A DNA stretch of 64,000 nucleotides, taken from the NCBI RefSeq assembly GCF_900130035.1, contig NZ_FQXQ01000008.1:1-64000 (forward strand), read 5' to 3'. This document shows, piece after piece, positions 35,220-43,882 of the stretch (position 1 is its first letter; each line of letters begins with the position of its first letter). Both the position numbers and the translations under genes were made by a program. The stretch is from Wenyingzhuangia marina (GTDB lineage Bacteria > Bacteroidota > Bacteroidia > Flavobacteriales > Flavobacteriaceae). The notes beneath the pieces were generated by a model that was given only the letters and a program-made list of their open reading frames with translations, was not told where the DNA came from and made no database searches.

Positions 35220-37481
35220 TTAAAATTCATCGAAAGCGATTCGTTCTTTTGGAACATTAAAATCTGCCAACATTTTTAAACTAGCCTGAATCATGGCTGG
35301 TGGTCCACATAAATAATATTCAATCTCTTTTTGATGATGGATGTTTTTTAAATAATTCTCTAACAATACTTCATGTATAAAACCTATATTTCCTTCCCAA
35401 AAATCAGTTTCTTCTGGCTCTGAAAGTGCTATATTAAAATTGAAGTTTTCATTTTTATCTTGTAATTGCTCAAAATATTCTTGGTAAAACAGTTCTGATT
35501 TAGAACGAGCACCATACCAAAAACTTATTTTTCTATCTGTTTTTTGAGTTTCTAATAAATATGAAAGATGTGATTTTAGTGGAGCCATTCCTGCTCCACC
35601 TCCTATATATATCATTTCTCTCTCTGATGTTTTTATCTGAAAATCTCCAAAAGGCTTTGATATTTTAACCTCATCTCCTGCTTTTAAATTAAAAACATAA
35701 GAAGATCCAATTCCTGCAAAAACGGATTCATTTGCTGGTGGTAAAGCAATACGGATGTTAAACTTTAGCGTTTTATCTTTTTTAGGATCGGTAGCCATGG
35801 AGTAATTCCTTTTTATATGAAAAGAATTTTCAGCTGAACAATTCATCAAGTTATTAGCTTCCCAAGTTGACTTGAAAGGTTCTTCTATAACAAACTCATT
35901 GAATTTAGTTTTATAAGGAAGAATTTCTAATTGTATATATTGACCTGGAACAAACTCAAACAACTCTTTATCAACAGGTTCCAGCTCTAATTCTTTTATA
36001 AATGTAGCTACGTTTTTATTACTGACTACTTTAAAAGAAAACATTTCATCATCTTTTGCATTTTTCACATCACTTATGTCTAAATACAACTTCCCATTTT
36101 CTACATGAGTTGTATAGGTTTTTAAGCCCACACAAACAGGCAGCCTTTTTGGACTTCCATCTTTTAAATTAAATCGTCCATTATGCTTCGGACATTCAAT
36201 GGTTTCACCAATAACTACACCATCACCTAAATGTGCATTTCCATGCGTACACATTCCATCTGTTGCATAAAATTGATCATTATTGGTTCTATAAATAGCG
36301 TAGGTTTTGTCTTTAAAATCAAAACGAATAGCTTCTCCTTGAATGATATCTTCTACTGAACAAACTTCAATTTTTCCATTGCTGAATTGATCAACATCTC
36401 CAACTATTTTTGCTTTCTGGGTATTTTTAGTTTTATGTGCTGTTGCAGGTAATTCCTTTTTTATAAAATAAGTAGGATCTTTTTGCTGTTTTAAAATAGC
36501 CGGTAAAATTTCCTTAAATGCATCGTAAATACTTGTATTAGGTTTAGGGCAGTCATATTTCATCAACTCATGTAGTTTTGGCAAAGCATGGTAAGGTACC
36601 AATGGAAACATATGATGTTCTACATGATAATTCATATTCCAATACAAAAATCGATGAACCCTATTCATAAGTACCGTTCTAGAATTTAATCTATGATCTA
36701 GTACATTTTCGTCCAAACCTGCATGCTGCGTAAATCCATAAAAAGGCATCAACCAAGTTCCAAATAATGTTGGCAAACCTATAAACATTAAAGGTAAAAT
36801 AGTATTGTATACAATTGATAACACGATGACTGATAGAAAAATCAACACATAGATTCGTGCTTTATAAATTACTTTTTTATATTCTGATTTTGGAATATAA
36901 GTCGCTACCTCAACATCAATTTTACCCGATGCATGTTTTAATAACTTTTTCATTTCTGGAACTGCTGCGCTAATCCCAAAAAAAGTAAGAATCAACGTTT
37001 TTATTTGTGTAGGTCTAGGAATAGAAATCTCAGGGTCACGACCTCTAATAATGGTATCACTATGATGACGTGCATGACTCCATTTCCAAACCGTAGATTG
37101 TCTGAACACCATAAAAGATGATATTTCATACAATACATTGTTCATCCAGTCTGTTTTAAAGGCTGTACCATGACTGGACTCATGCCATCTAGAATCTGAT
37201 GAAGATGCATACAAAACACTATAAACAATATAAGGAATAATAGCATACCAAGTTCCCCACCATAAATAAACCAAGTAACCCGAACCAAGCAACAACCCAA
37301 ACCAAATAATACTATCTCTAATAGCAGGTCCATTTTTTCTAACCAAAAGTGCTCTCATTTGATCTTTTGGAATAGGAGTTTGATACCAGTCAGCATCTGC
37401 CAAACCTAATTCAACAGCACGCTTTGCTTCAACGCCTACCAAACTATAATCTCTTAGTATCTGTTTTTCTTTAGCATTCAT
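35220..37481 (-). CDS. Fusion of membrane fatty-acid-desaturase-type di-iron oxygenase, Rieske ferredoxin and NqrF-like reductase
   Basis: A 753-residue self-contained oxygenase. Residues about 1-335 are a membrane di-iron desaturase/hydroxylase domain with His boxes H100-ESS-H104, H136-AR-HH140 and H286-VE-HH290. Residues about 370-470 are a Rieske domain with Cys411-Thr-His413 and Cys430-Pro-Lys-His433. Residues about 480-753 are an FAD/NAD reductase like the NqrF C-terminus (RNYSMATDP, IYIGGGAGMAPLKS, YYLCGPPAM). Electrons would run NAD(P)H to FAD to Rieske cluster to the di-iron centre. The gene lies between a RhaT-type transporter and a sugar isomerase, which is odd for a lipid enzyme; oxidative O-demethylation or hydroxylation of a sugar is a guess. 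The ATG at 37481 is chosen over 37547, which would overlap the preceding gene by 52 bases and add a non-homologous leader. Confidence 0.85.
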   Translation of the reverse strand: MNAKEKQILRDYSLVGVEAKRAVELGLADADWYQTPIPKDQMRALLVRKNGPAIRDSIIWFGLLLGSGYLVYLWWGTWYAIIPYIVYSVLYASSSDSRWHESSHGTAFKTDWMNNVLYEISSFMVFRQSTVWKWSHARHHSDTIIRGRDPEISIPRPTQIKTLILTFFGISAAVPEMKKLLKHASGKIDVEVATYIPKSEYKKVIYKARIYVLIFLSVIVLSIVYNTILPLMFIGLPTLFGTWLMPFYGFTQHAGLDENVLDHRLNSRTVLMNRVHRFLYWNMNYHVEHHMFPLVPYHALPKLHELMKYDCPKPNTSIYDAFKEILPAILKQQKDPTYFIKKELPATAHKTKNTQKAKIVGDVDQFSNGKIEVCSVEDIIQGEAIRFDFKDKTYAIYRTNNDQFYATDGMCTHGNAHLGDGVVIGETIECPKHNGRFNLKDGSPKRLPVCVGLKTYTTHVENGKLYLDISDVKNAKDDEMFSFKVVSNKNVATFIKELELEPVDKELFEFVPGQYIQLEILPYKTKFNEFVIEEPFKSTWEANNLMNCSAENSFHIKRNYSMATDPKKDKTLKFNIRIALPPANESVFAGIGSSYVFNLKAGDEVKISKPFGDFQIKTSEREMIYIGGGAGMAPLKSHLSYLLETQKTDRKISFWYGARSKSELFYQEYFEQLQDKNENFNFNIALSEPEETDFWEGNIGFIHEVLLENYLKNIHHQKEIEYYLCGPPAMIQASLKMLADFNVPKERIAFDEF

Positions 37482-37495
37482 CCTTTCTAGAAAAA

Positions 37496-38308
37496 TTATT
37501 TTAAGGTCTTTTTTAAATGTTCCATCATAAACACATTTACCGTCCATTGATCGGTAATGGGTTCGTTTTTAAAAGGCAACTGAGTCATATACGGATAGGG
37601 TCCAAACTCTGGAGCAATCGTAAATTCTGTTCTCCCTTCTGCTCTTCTTTTATCAATTACTTTTTGCCACCAATTCGTATGAGTTTCTAGAACTTCTTTC
37701 CATTCTGGAGCTCTTGGATCTGGAATTTGAGGCCCTTCAGAAAAACCTACACGAGAGTGTATATGTTCTGTTCTTTCAATGGCTAAATCCACCGCTTCGG
37801 TTTGATCTTCTAATAATGTTTCTGCAACATTACACCAGTGAGAAATGTCTAGCGTTAATTTTAAATCTGGAATTTTAGATAAAAACTGAGATACAATATG
37901 AGCTGCAAAGCTGAACTTTCCTCTGTGTGTTTCGTGAATTATTTTCACTCCATATTCTTGAGAAACTTCTTTTGCAATGTTAATTAACTCAGCATTTTGT
38001 TCAAACGTAAAAAAGTCCTTTCCTGTTTGAGTATTGACTAACAAAGGTTTTGCAGATGCCAAATTGATCATTCTTGCTTTGTACTCTTTTTTATGCAATT
38101 CAAAATCCGCCGTTAAGGTTTCCCAATGCTGGGCTATCAATTCTAAATCATACTCTTTTAACAGCACTAAAATTTCTTTTTTTTCAGCATCGTCCATAGG
38201 TAGACTCATTTCTACTCCATCATATCCTGCGTTTTTAGCTTTCTCAAAAAAAGCAGCATACTCCATATCTGTAGAACCCCATATTGGGCAAAAATATTTG
38301 ATTTTCAT
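37496..38308 (-). CDS. Sugar phosphate isomerase/epimerase family protein (TIM barrel)
   Basis: A 270-residue cytosolic xylose-isomerase-like TIM barrel (AP endonuclease 2 fold). Likely metal ligands are Glu in IIHETHRGK, Asp in LTLDISHWC, His in TEHIHSRVG and Glu in IAPEFGPYP. Such proteins isomerise or epimerise sugars or cyclitols, or act as dehydratases; the substrate cannot be told. It lies 2 bases after the GH2 gene and 14 bases before the fusion oxygenase, in the operon ending with the RhaT-type transporter, so a role in processing the imported sugar is likely. It is not RhaA, which is about 420 residues. Confidence 0.82.
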   Translation of the reverse strand: MKIKYFCPIWGSTDMEYAAFFEKAKNAGYDGVEMSLPMDDAEKKEILVLLKEYDLELIAQHWETLTADFELHKKEYKARMINLASAKPLLVNTQTGKDFFTFEQNAELINIAKEVSQEYGVKIIHETHRGKFSFAAHIVSQFLSKIPDLKLTLDISHWCNVAETLLEDQTEAVDLAIERTEHIHSRVGFSEGPQIPDPRAPEWKEVLETHTNWWQKVIDKRRAEGRTEFTIAPEFGPYPYMTQLPFKNEPITDQWTVNVFMMEHLKKTLK

Positions 38309-38310
38309 AA

Positions 38311-40740
38311 TTAATTTATAACTTTAATTTCTATGCTATTTGATGCAATAGCATCTTGAGATGTTGCTTTTAAGACAATATTCTCTTTTTTTCCATTAGA
38401 CTGAACAATCACGATACATTTTCCATTATAAGCTTTTATTTCTGATGCTTTAAACGAGGATAAATTGGCTTGATAACCATTATCAACCCCAACAATTTCT
38501 CCACCTCCTGAAATTTCAAATTCTATAAGATGATTTGCATTTGGAACTAAAACTCCTTTTTCATCAACAACATCAACAGTGATATACGTTAAATCATATT
38601 GATTGTTACGAATCTCTTTTTTGTCTGCTGTTAAGTTTATTTGAGCCGCTTTTCCTGCAGTGTGAATTTCTTTTTCTAACACTACTTTTCCTTCTTTTTT
38701 AGACACTGCTTTTAGTGTTCCTGGCTCGTACTTTACCTCCCAAGAAACATGCAAATCATCATCTTTTTTAGATTTTTTACCAAGTGATTTTCCATTTAAA
38801 AACAACTCAACTTCATCAGCATTGTTGTAATAAGCCCAAACATCAATTTCTTGATTTTTTGTCCAATTCCAATGTGGCAAAATGTGCAACACATCTTGAT
38901 CACTCCACTCACTTTGATACATGTAGTATACATCTTTAGGCAAACCAGCCAAATCTAGAATTCCAAAATAAGAACTACGTGCAGGATATGGATAAGGAAT
39001 TGGCTCTCCTAAATAATCAAAACCTGTCCAAATAAATGTTCCCGCAATATAATCTAAAGCTTTTACAGCTTTCCAGCTTTCTTCGTGCGTAGCTCCCCAG
39101 TAAGCAGAAACTTGATCGTATGCAGAAACCGTAAAATCGTCATTCCCATCAAAAGGTTCATTATGTGCTGGTGGCCACCTTTTTATCTCATCAGCATCGA
39201 AATGATCATAATGACCTCTTGTTTCCAGCGCTGATACACTTTCTGAGGCAATAATTTTTTGACCTTTAAATTTTTCTGGAAACCCAGTATAATCTTTATG
39301 TTTATAGTTAAACCCTAATAAATCTAAAGCTCCAGATTGATAGATGTAGTTTTTCTCAGGAACATTTTCTGTCAACGCAGAGGTTACTGGTCTTGTTTTA
39401 TCTAACTTTTTTACAATGCTTACCAATTCTTTAGTAATGGCAACTCCTGTACTATCAAATTGTTCTCGGATTTCATTTCCAATACTCCACATCATTACAG
39501 ATGGATGATTTCTATCTCTTAACACAAAATCTTCTAAATCTTTTTGATGCCATTCATCCCAATCTAAATGATAATCTTGTTTTGCTTTTTTCTTTTTCCA
39601 TGTATCAAAAGCTTCTACCTGAACTATGAATCCCATTTCATCACATAAATCTAACAACTCTACAGAAGACGGATTGTGAGAAACTCTAATGGCATTAGCT
39701 CCCATTTCTTTCATTAAAGTCAGCTTTCTTTTAATAGCATCATTATTAGCTACTGCTCCTAAAGCACCATTATCATGATGCAAACAAACTCCATGAATTT
39801 TGGTAGGAACTCCGTTTAAAGAGAATCCTTTTTCAGCATCAAAATTAAAATATCTAAACCCTAAGGGTGTTTCATAATTATCAATCAACCTCCCATCTTC
39901 ATATACTTTTGTTTGAATGGTATATAAGTACGGATTTTCTATATCCCATAAAACAGGGATTTTTACTTCTAAATCCTGATTTAGAACAAAAAAATCATTT
40001 GCTTTTATGTTTTCATTAGAAATTACTTTGGCAACTTCTTCATTTTGTTCACTTTTAATACTTGTGACCAATTTAACAGACTTGTCTTGATTATGGTCAT
40101 TTTGCAAAGTCAACTCATAATTTACAGTTCCTAGACCTTTAGATATTTCTGGAGTAGTAGCATACGTTCCCCAATGAGCAACATGTAACTTGTCTGTTAC
40201 CACTAGCCTTACATTTCTATAAATTCCAGAACCTGTGTACCAACGAGAATTTGGTTGAAGAGAATTATCCACCTTAACAGTGATGGTATTTTTCTGAGTT
40301 CCATAATGTAAATAAGGCGTTAAATCATACATAAACGAAATATACCCATAAGGACGTTTTCCTAAAAAATGTCCATTAATCCAAACTTCACTATTTCTGT
40401 AAACCCCATCAAACTCAATAGCAATACTTTTTCCTTTTATTCCCTCGGGTAATTCAAAGCTTTTTCTATACCAACCTTCTCCAGCAGGTAAAGCACCACC
40501 TTCTGGTTTGGTAGGGTGGTCTTTGCTAAACGTTCCTTCAATACTCCAATCGTGAGGTAAGTTTAACGCTCTCCAATCAGAACTATCAAAGTCTTCTTTT
40601 ACAGCTTCTGGATGTGAACCTAATTTAAAATTCCAATTAAAATTAAAATCTTTTACAACCCTAACATCTTGTTCTTTAGCACCACAACTGCATAAAATCA
40701 CTGCCCAAAACATTAGGCTATAAATTTGTATTCTTTTCAT
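38311..40740 (-). CDS. GH2 family glycosidase, lipoprotein
   Basis: An 809-residue exo-glycosidase with a lipoprotein signal (ILCSCG, lipidated Cys19). Domain order is the GH2 sugar-binding beta-sandwich (about 25-180), Ig-like domain (about 185-300), TIM barrel (about 300-600) with acid/base Glu423 (SIGNEIREQ) and likely nucleophile Glu500 (IIASESVSAL), then a DUF4982-like domain (about 605-690) and a final Ig/invasin-like domain. Beta-galactosidase and beta-glucuronidase are the commonest activities of this architecture; which applies here is undecided. It lies 17 bases after the beheaded GH2 gene and 2 bases before the isomerase gene. It is probably tethered in the periplasm or at the outer membrane. 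Confidence 0.88.
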   Translation of the reverse strand: MKRIQIYSLMFWAVILCSCGAKEQDVRVVKDFNFNWNFKLGSHPEAVKEDFDSSDWRALNLPHDWSIEGTFSKDHPTKPEGGALPAGEGWYRKSFELPEGIKGKSIAIEFDGVYRNSEVWINGHFLGKRPYGYISFMYDLTPYLHYGTQKNTITVKVDNSLQPNSRWYTGSGIYRNVRLVVTDKLHVAHWGTYATTPEISKGLGTVNYELTLQNDHNQDKSVKLVTSIKSEQNEEVAKVISNENIKANDFFVLNQDLEVKIPVLWDIENPYLYTIQTKVYEDGRLIDNYETPLGFRYFNFDAEKGFSLNGVPTKIHGVCLHHDNGALGAVANNDAIKRKLTLMKEMGANAIRVSHNPSSVELLDLCDEMGFIVQVEAFDTWKKKKAKQDYHLDWDEWHQKDLEDFVLRDRNHPSVMMWSIGNEIREQFDSTGVAITKELVSIVKKLDKTRPVTSALTENVPEKNYIYQSGALDLLGFNYKHKDYTGFPEKFKGQKIIASESVSALETRGHYDHFDADEIKRWPPAHNEPFDGNDDFTVSAYDQVSAYWGATHEESWKAVKALDYIAGTFIWTGFDYLGEPIPYPYPARSSYFGILDLAGLPKDVYYMYQSEWSDQDVLHILPHWNWTKNQEIDVWAYYNNADEVELFLNGKSLGKKSKKDDDLHVSWEVKYEPGTLKAVSKKEGKVVLEKEIHTAGKAAQINLTADKKEIRNNQYDLTYITVDVVDEKGVLVPNANHLIEFEISGGGEIVGVDNGYQANLSSFKASEIKAYNGKCIVIVQSNGKKENIVLKATSQDAIASNSIEIKVIN

Positions 40741-40757
40741 TTTATATCTTATTTCTT

Positions 40758-42473
40758 TTATTGAAACTCAAACGACTCTAATCGTAGTCCTTTCATATCT
40801 TTAGCTTCTAAAGTAATTTTATACGTTCCAGCATTGATGAATCCTCCTGTACTAGTATTTAATACTTTCCATTTTTTATTCTTTATAGGAAATTCAATCA
40901 CATCGTTTCTTACTGAAATTCCATTCGCATCGGTAATACTTAAATTTACTTTTACAGGATAGTCATTCATATTCATAAACCTAAAACGCATCAAATAAAT
41001 ATTAGCCACTCCAGGTGCAACTTCAAAAGTGATTTTATTTGTTGTCTTTTGAGTAAACTCTACATAATCACTTTTTTTGAAAAAGGCTTTTTTAATTCCC
41101 TTTCCTAAGAGAGTGGCTTCTTCGGCTTCTAGTTTTATAATCGGCCTGTCATCTTTTTCATCCATATTATAGAGAGGTACTACAGCAATCCCATCATTAT
41201 TTTTAAAATGGATTTTTTCTCCTTTTTTTACTTCTTTCTTAAAAACCTTAAAAACAATTTCTTGATTATTTTCAGCTATTTCTTCTAACTTTTCATAACT
41301 TTTTAACCAAGACAATTTGCTTTCTGAATCTTTTACAAACACATAAACAGTTGCATTTTCTTTAGATATAAATGTTCCTGAAATCTTTGCTTGGTTTATT
41401 GATTTAGAAAAACGTACATAATCTGCTCCGTATACTTCAGCAGGTAATTTTGTGTAGTGTATTTCTGAATCAATATATTGTTTGTCTGTAATATTTAACC
41501 AAGACCTAACTTCTACAGGCACATTAGCCGATGTGTTTAAAATATTTTTAGAAGATGCTTTTACTGGTTTTATAGCAGTATTTTTAGTTGCAATGGCAAT
41601 AGCCGAAATAATTGCTTGGCTTGATGTTACATTAGGAAATGATATTTTTAAAACACCGCCTTTTACATTTGCTCTCACCGTTTTTTTAAGAGCTTTATCA
41701 TGCCCCACTTCTTTCCATACATCAACATTTTCTAACACCACTTTATCATTAATGGCTACATCAAAAACACGCCAATCTGTACAATCCATTCCACCTCCTG
41801 TTCCATACCAAGGTTCGTTAAAATACAATTCAACTAAATATTCTCCATCTGGTACTGGAAATTCATATTTTAATTGATTGCCTCCATATCTAAAATCTTG
41901 AAACAATTTCCAATCTTGAGTTCCTTTTATAGGATCGTATGTAGTTCTTTGACTTGCATAAAAAGTGGGTAAATCTTTAAACTCATCTGTCCATGATTTT
42001 GAACCCCAAGTATTTTTATCCGTTTTATGAACATCCGCCATCCAAGTATTTCCATACGTATCCACATAATCATCTCCTCCACTATTGACTCTGTAGATAT
42101 AATTATAATCTTCTTGTGGTTGTAAAACCTCATTGGTTTCAGCCATCAAGTCATTAAAACGTTTGGACTCTGGCAAACTGTTTAAGAGAATATAATCTTT
42201 AGCAACTGCTTTTCCATTTACATAACCTACCGCATACAATACATTGTATTTGACATTGATATTTTTCCATTGAAAATGCTCTCCTAATCCTGGATTTTTT
42301 AGTTTTCCTAATGATTCCTGATTGACATCATTAAACAATTCAACCTCATCACAATTAGAATAAACATCAATACTATTTTTAATCCCTGGTTTTGTCCATC
42401 TATTTGGCCAAGAATGAGAAACAATATAAACCATTGGACTTTTTTTGTTTGACACAAAATTGGCTCTATACAT
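40758..42473 (-). CDS. 5'-truncated GH2 gene: DUF4982-like, malectin and carbohydrate-binding C-terminal half (catalytic part lost)
   Basis: The 571-residue reading has no signal peptide and begins in the middle of a GH2 protein. In-frame sequence continues upstream to 42491 as PTDAFYMYRANF, which aligns with PKDVYYMYQSEW of the intact GH2 next door, and CDEVELFNDVNQESLG aligns with ADEVELFLNGKSLG. Residues about 15-105 are DUF4982-like, about 125-300 malectin-like (YIYRVNSGGDDY), and the C-terminus (about 440-571) a CBM-like sandwich. The sugar-binding and TIM-barrel parts are gone, replaced by the start of an ABC permease gene. A protein from the internal ATG could be made but would stay in the cytosol without catalytic function; it is best read as a pseudogene. 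Confidence 0.82.
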   Translation of the reverse strand: MYRANFVSNKKSPMVYIVSHSWPNRWTKPGIKNSIDVYSNCDEVELFNDVNQESLGKLKNPGLGEHFQWKNINVKYNVLYAVGYVNGKAVAKDYILLNSLPESKRFNDLMAETNEVLQPQEDYNYIYRVNSGGDDYVDTYGNTWMADVHKTDKNTWGSKSWTDEFKDLPTFYASQRTTYDPIKGTQDWKLFQDFRYGGNQLKYEFPVPDGEYLVELYFNEPWYGTGGGMDCTDWRVFDVAINDKVVLENVDVWKEVGHDKALKKTVRANVKGGVLKISFPNVTSSQAIISAIAIATKNTAIKPVKASSKNILNTSANVPVEVRSWLNITDKQYIDSEIHYTKLPAEVYGADYVRFSKSINQAKISGTFISKENATVYVFVKDSESKLSWLKSYEKLEEIAENNQEIVFKVFKKEVKKGEKIHFKNNDGIAVVPLYNMDEKDDRPIIKLEAEEATLLGKGIKKAFFKKSDYVEFTQKTTNKITFEVAPGVANIYLMRFRFMNMNDYPVKVNLSITDANGISVRNDVIEFPIKNKKWKVLNTSTGGFINAGTYKITLEAKDMKGLRLESFEFQ

Positions 42474-42627
42474 ATAAAAAGCATCTGTTGGTTAACTCGT
42501 TATGAACATAAGAGAACAATAAAGAAATACACAAAGCTCCCAAGCACAAGGTTGCCAAACTCCCCGCAAAAATGACTTTGTTGGAACGAAAATTTCTGAT
42601 AGCAAATTTTATATAATGTTTTAGCAT
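42466..42627 (-). pseudogene. ABC transporter permease (MacB/FtsX type), truncated to its first ~46 codons
   Basis: The start codon at 42627 lies 4 bases after the stop of the HlyD-type gene. The translation MLKHYIKFAIRNFRSNK then VIFAGSLATLCLGALCISLL is the cytosolic tail and first membrane helix of a flavobacterial ABC export permease. After HNELT the similarity stops, and the frame runs seven codons into GH2 sequence before TAG. The remaining permease, any second permease and the ATPase that normally complete such an operon are absent. The breakpoint lies at about 42485-42497. Confidence 0.85.
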
Positions 42628-42631
42628 TTTT

Positions 42632-43882
42632 TTATTTTAAAATTAATTTGTCATTTTCTCCAAAATGATCATAGTTAGACGTAATCACTTTTTCTCCCGG
42701 ATCAAGCCCTTCTAAAATCTCATAATATTTAGGATTCTGTTTTCCTATTTTCACCTTGCGTTTTGTAGCAACTTCACCCGAAGCATCTACCACATATACC
42801 CATTGTCCGCCAGTACTCTGAAAAAATGCTCCACGTGGTAAAAGCAATACTTCTGTAGGCTCTCCCAATTGTAATTTGATATAATAACTTTGTCCCGTTC
42901 TAATATTTTCTGGCTTCTCATCAACAAACACCATGTCTATTTTAAACTTTCCCTCTTTTACATCAGGATAAACTTTTTTAATTTTTATCTGATAAATAGT
43001 CTCATCACGCTCAAAGGTTCCTGTTAAACCACGAAGAATACGATCTATATAATGTTCATCTATGGTCGCTTCTATTTTAAAATTAGTCAACACATTAATT
43101 TGTCCAATATTTTGTCCTCTTCCAATTTGTTTCCCTATTTCTGCATTTAAAGTTCCTAATTGTCCATCGGCTGTGGCTTTTACATTTAAATTATCAATAC
43201 GTTCGTATTCCATGCTTAATGTTTGTTGCATACGTTCCAAATCTCTACTTAAATCCATAATACTTGTGGTATTTAAAAGCGAATCTTGTTTGGATTGAAA
43301 CTTATTAACTTCATAACTTTTTTGAGACAATTCAAAATTTTCTTTGGCCTCTAAATACATTTCTCTGGCAATTAATTCTTCCTCAAATAGAGATTGATTT
43401 TGTTCGTATTTACGTTTTGCTTTCTTTAACTGATACTCAGACTCTAACAAACTTCGTTGTCCTGCAATACGTTTGGTTTCAAAATTAATTTGGGTTTGTC
43501 TTAAATCATTTTGCTTGGCCGCTAAACTAGTTTCACTATTTAAAATTTGCCCGTACAATTCTCTGTTTTCTAATTTTAAAATCACATCTCCTTTATTTAC
43601 CATGCTTCCCTCTTCAATAAATATCTCCAAAACACGACCTCCTTCATAAGCATCTAAATATACTGTTGAGATAGGGTTTACCAAACCATTAATACTGATA
43701 TAATCATTAAACTTACCCTGTACTACTTCCGAAATGGTAATTCTTTCTTTTTCTACTTTAAAACTAGAACGGGTATCTCCAAAAAACAAATGCCATATAA
43801 ATCCTAGTATTAAAATAACAATGCTTATGATTCCAATATGTTTGGGTTTTAATCCTTTTTTCTTTTCTATTTTAGTATCCAT
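42632..43882 (-). CDS. HlyD/MacA-type periplasmic adaptor (membrane fusion) protein
   Basis: A 416-residue adaptor with one N-terminal membrane anchor (about 16-34), a lipoyl-like half motif (VYLDAYEGGRVLEIFIEEGS), a long coiled-coil hairpin (about 110-225) and beta-barrel domains (about 245-416). It would bridge an inner-membrane ABC exporter to the TolC-type channel encoded just upstream, whose gene it overlaps by 11 bases. Its ABC permease partner has been truncated immediately downstream, so the exporter may be non-functional unless another copy exists elsewhere. Expression is probably governed by the divergent NtrC-type regulator. Confidence 0.88.
   Translation of the reverse strand: MDTKIEKKKGLKPKHIGIISIVILILGFIWHLFFGDTRSSFKVEKERITISEVVQGKFNDYISINGLVNPISTVYLDAYEGGRVLEIFIEEGSMVNKGDVILKLENRELYGQILNSETSLAAKQNDLRQTQINFETKRIAGQRSLLESEYQLKKAKRKYEQNQSLFEEELIAREMYLEAKENFELSQKSYEVNKFQSKQDSLLNTTSIMDLSRDLERMQQTLSMEYERIDNLNVKATADGQLGTLNAEIGKQIGRGQNIGQINVLTNFKIEATIDEHYIDRILRGLTGTFERDETIYQIKIKKVYPDVKEGKFKIDMVFVDEKPENIRTGQSYYIKLQLGEPTEVLLLPRGAFFQSTGGQWVYVVDASGEVATKRKVKIGKQNPKYYEILEGLDPGEKVITSNYDHFGENDKLILK

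Noticed and set aside
37482-37547. Upstream start for the desaturase fusion at 37547
   Set aside because: It would overlap the isomerase gene by 52 bases and add a leader without family similarity; the ATG at 37481 follows the previous stop by 14 bases.
41482-41877. 131-codon plus-strand open frame
   Set aside because: Antisense to the truncated GH2 gene, whose minus-strand reading aligns with the intact GH2; the hydrophobic appearance is a by-product of the complementary frame.
33272-42473. Complete L-rhamnose utilisation pathway around the RhaT-type gene
   Set aside because: No isomerase of RhaA size, kinase or aldolase is present; only the transporter and a small sugar isomerase-like protein are seen.
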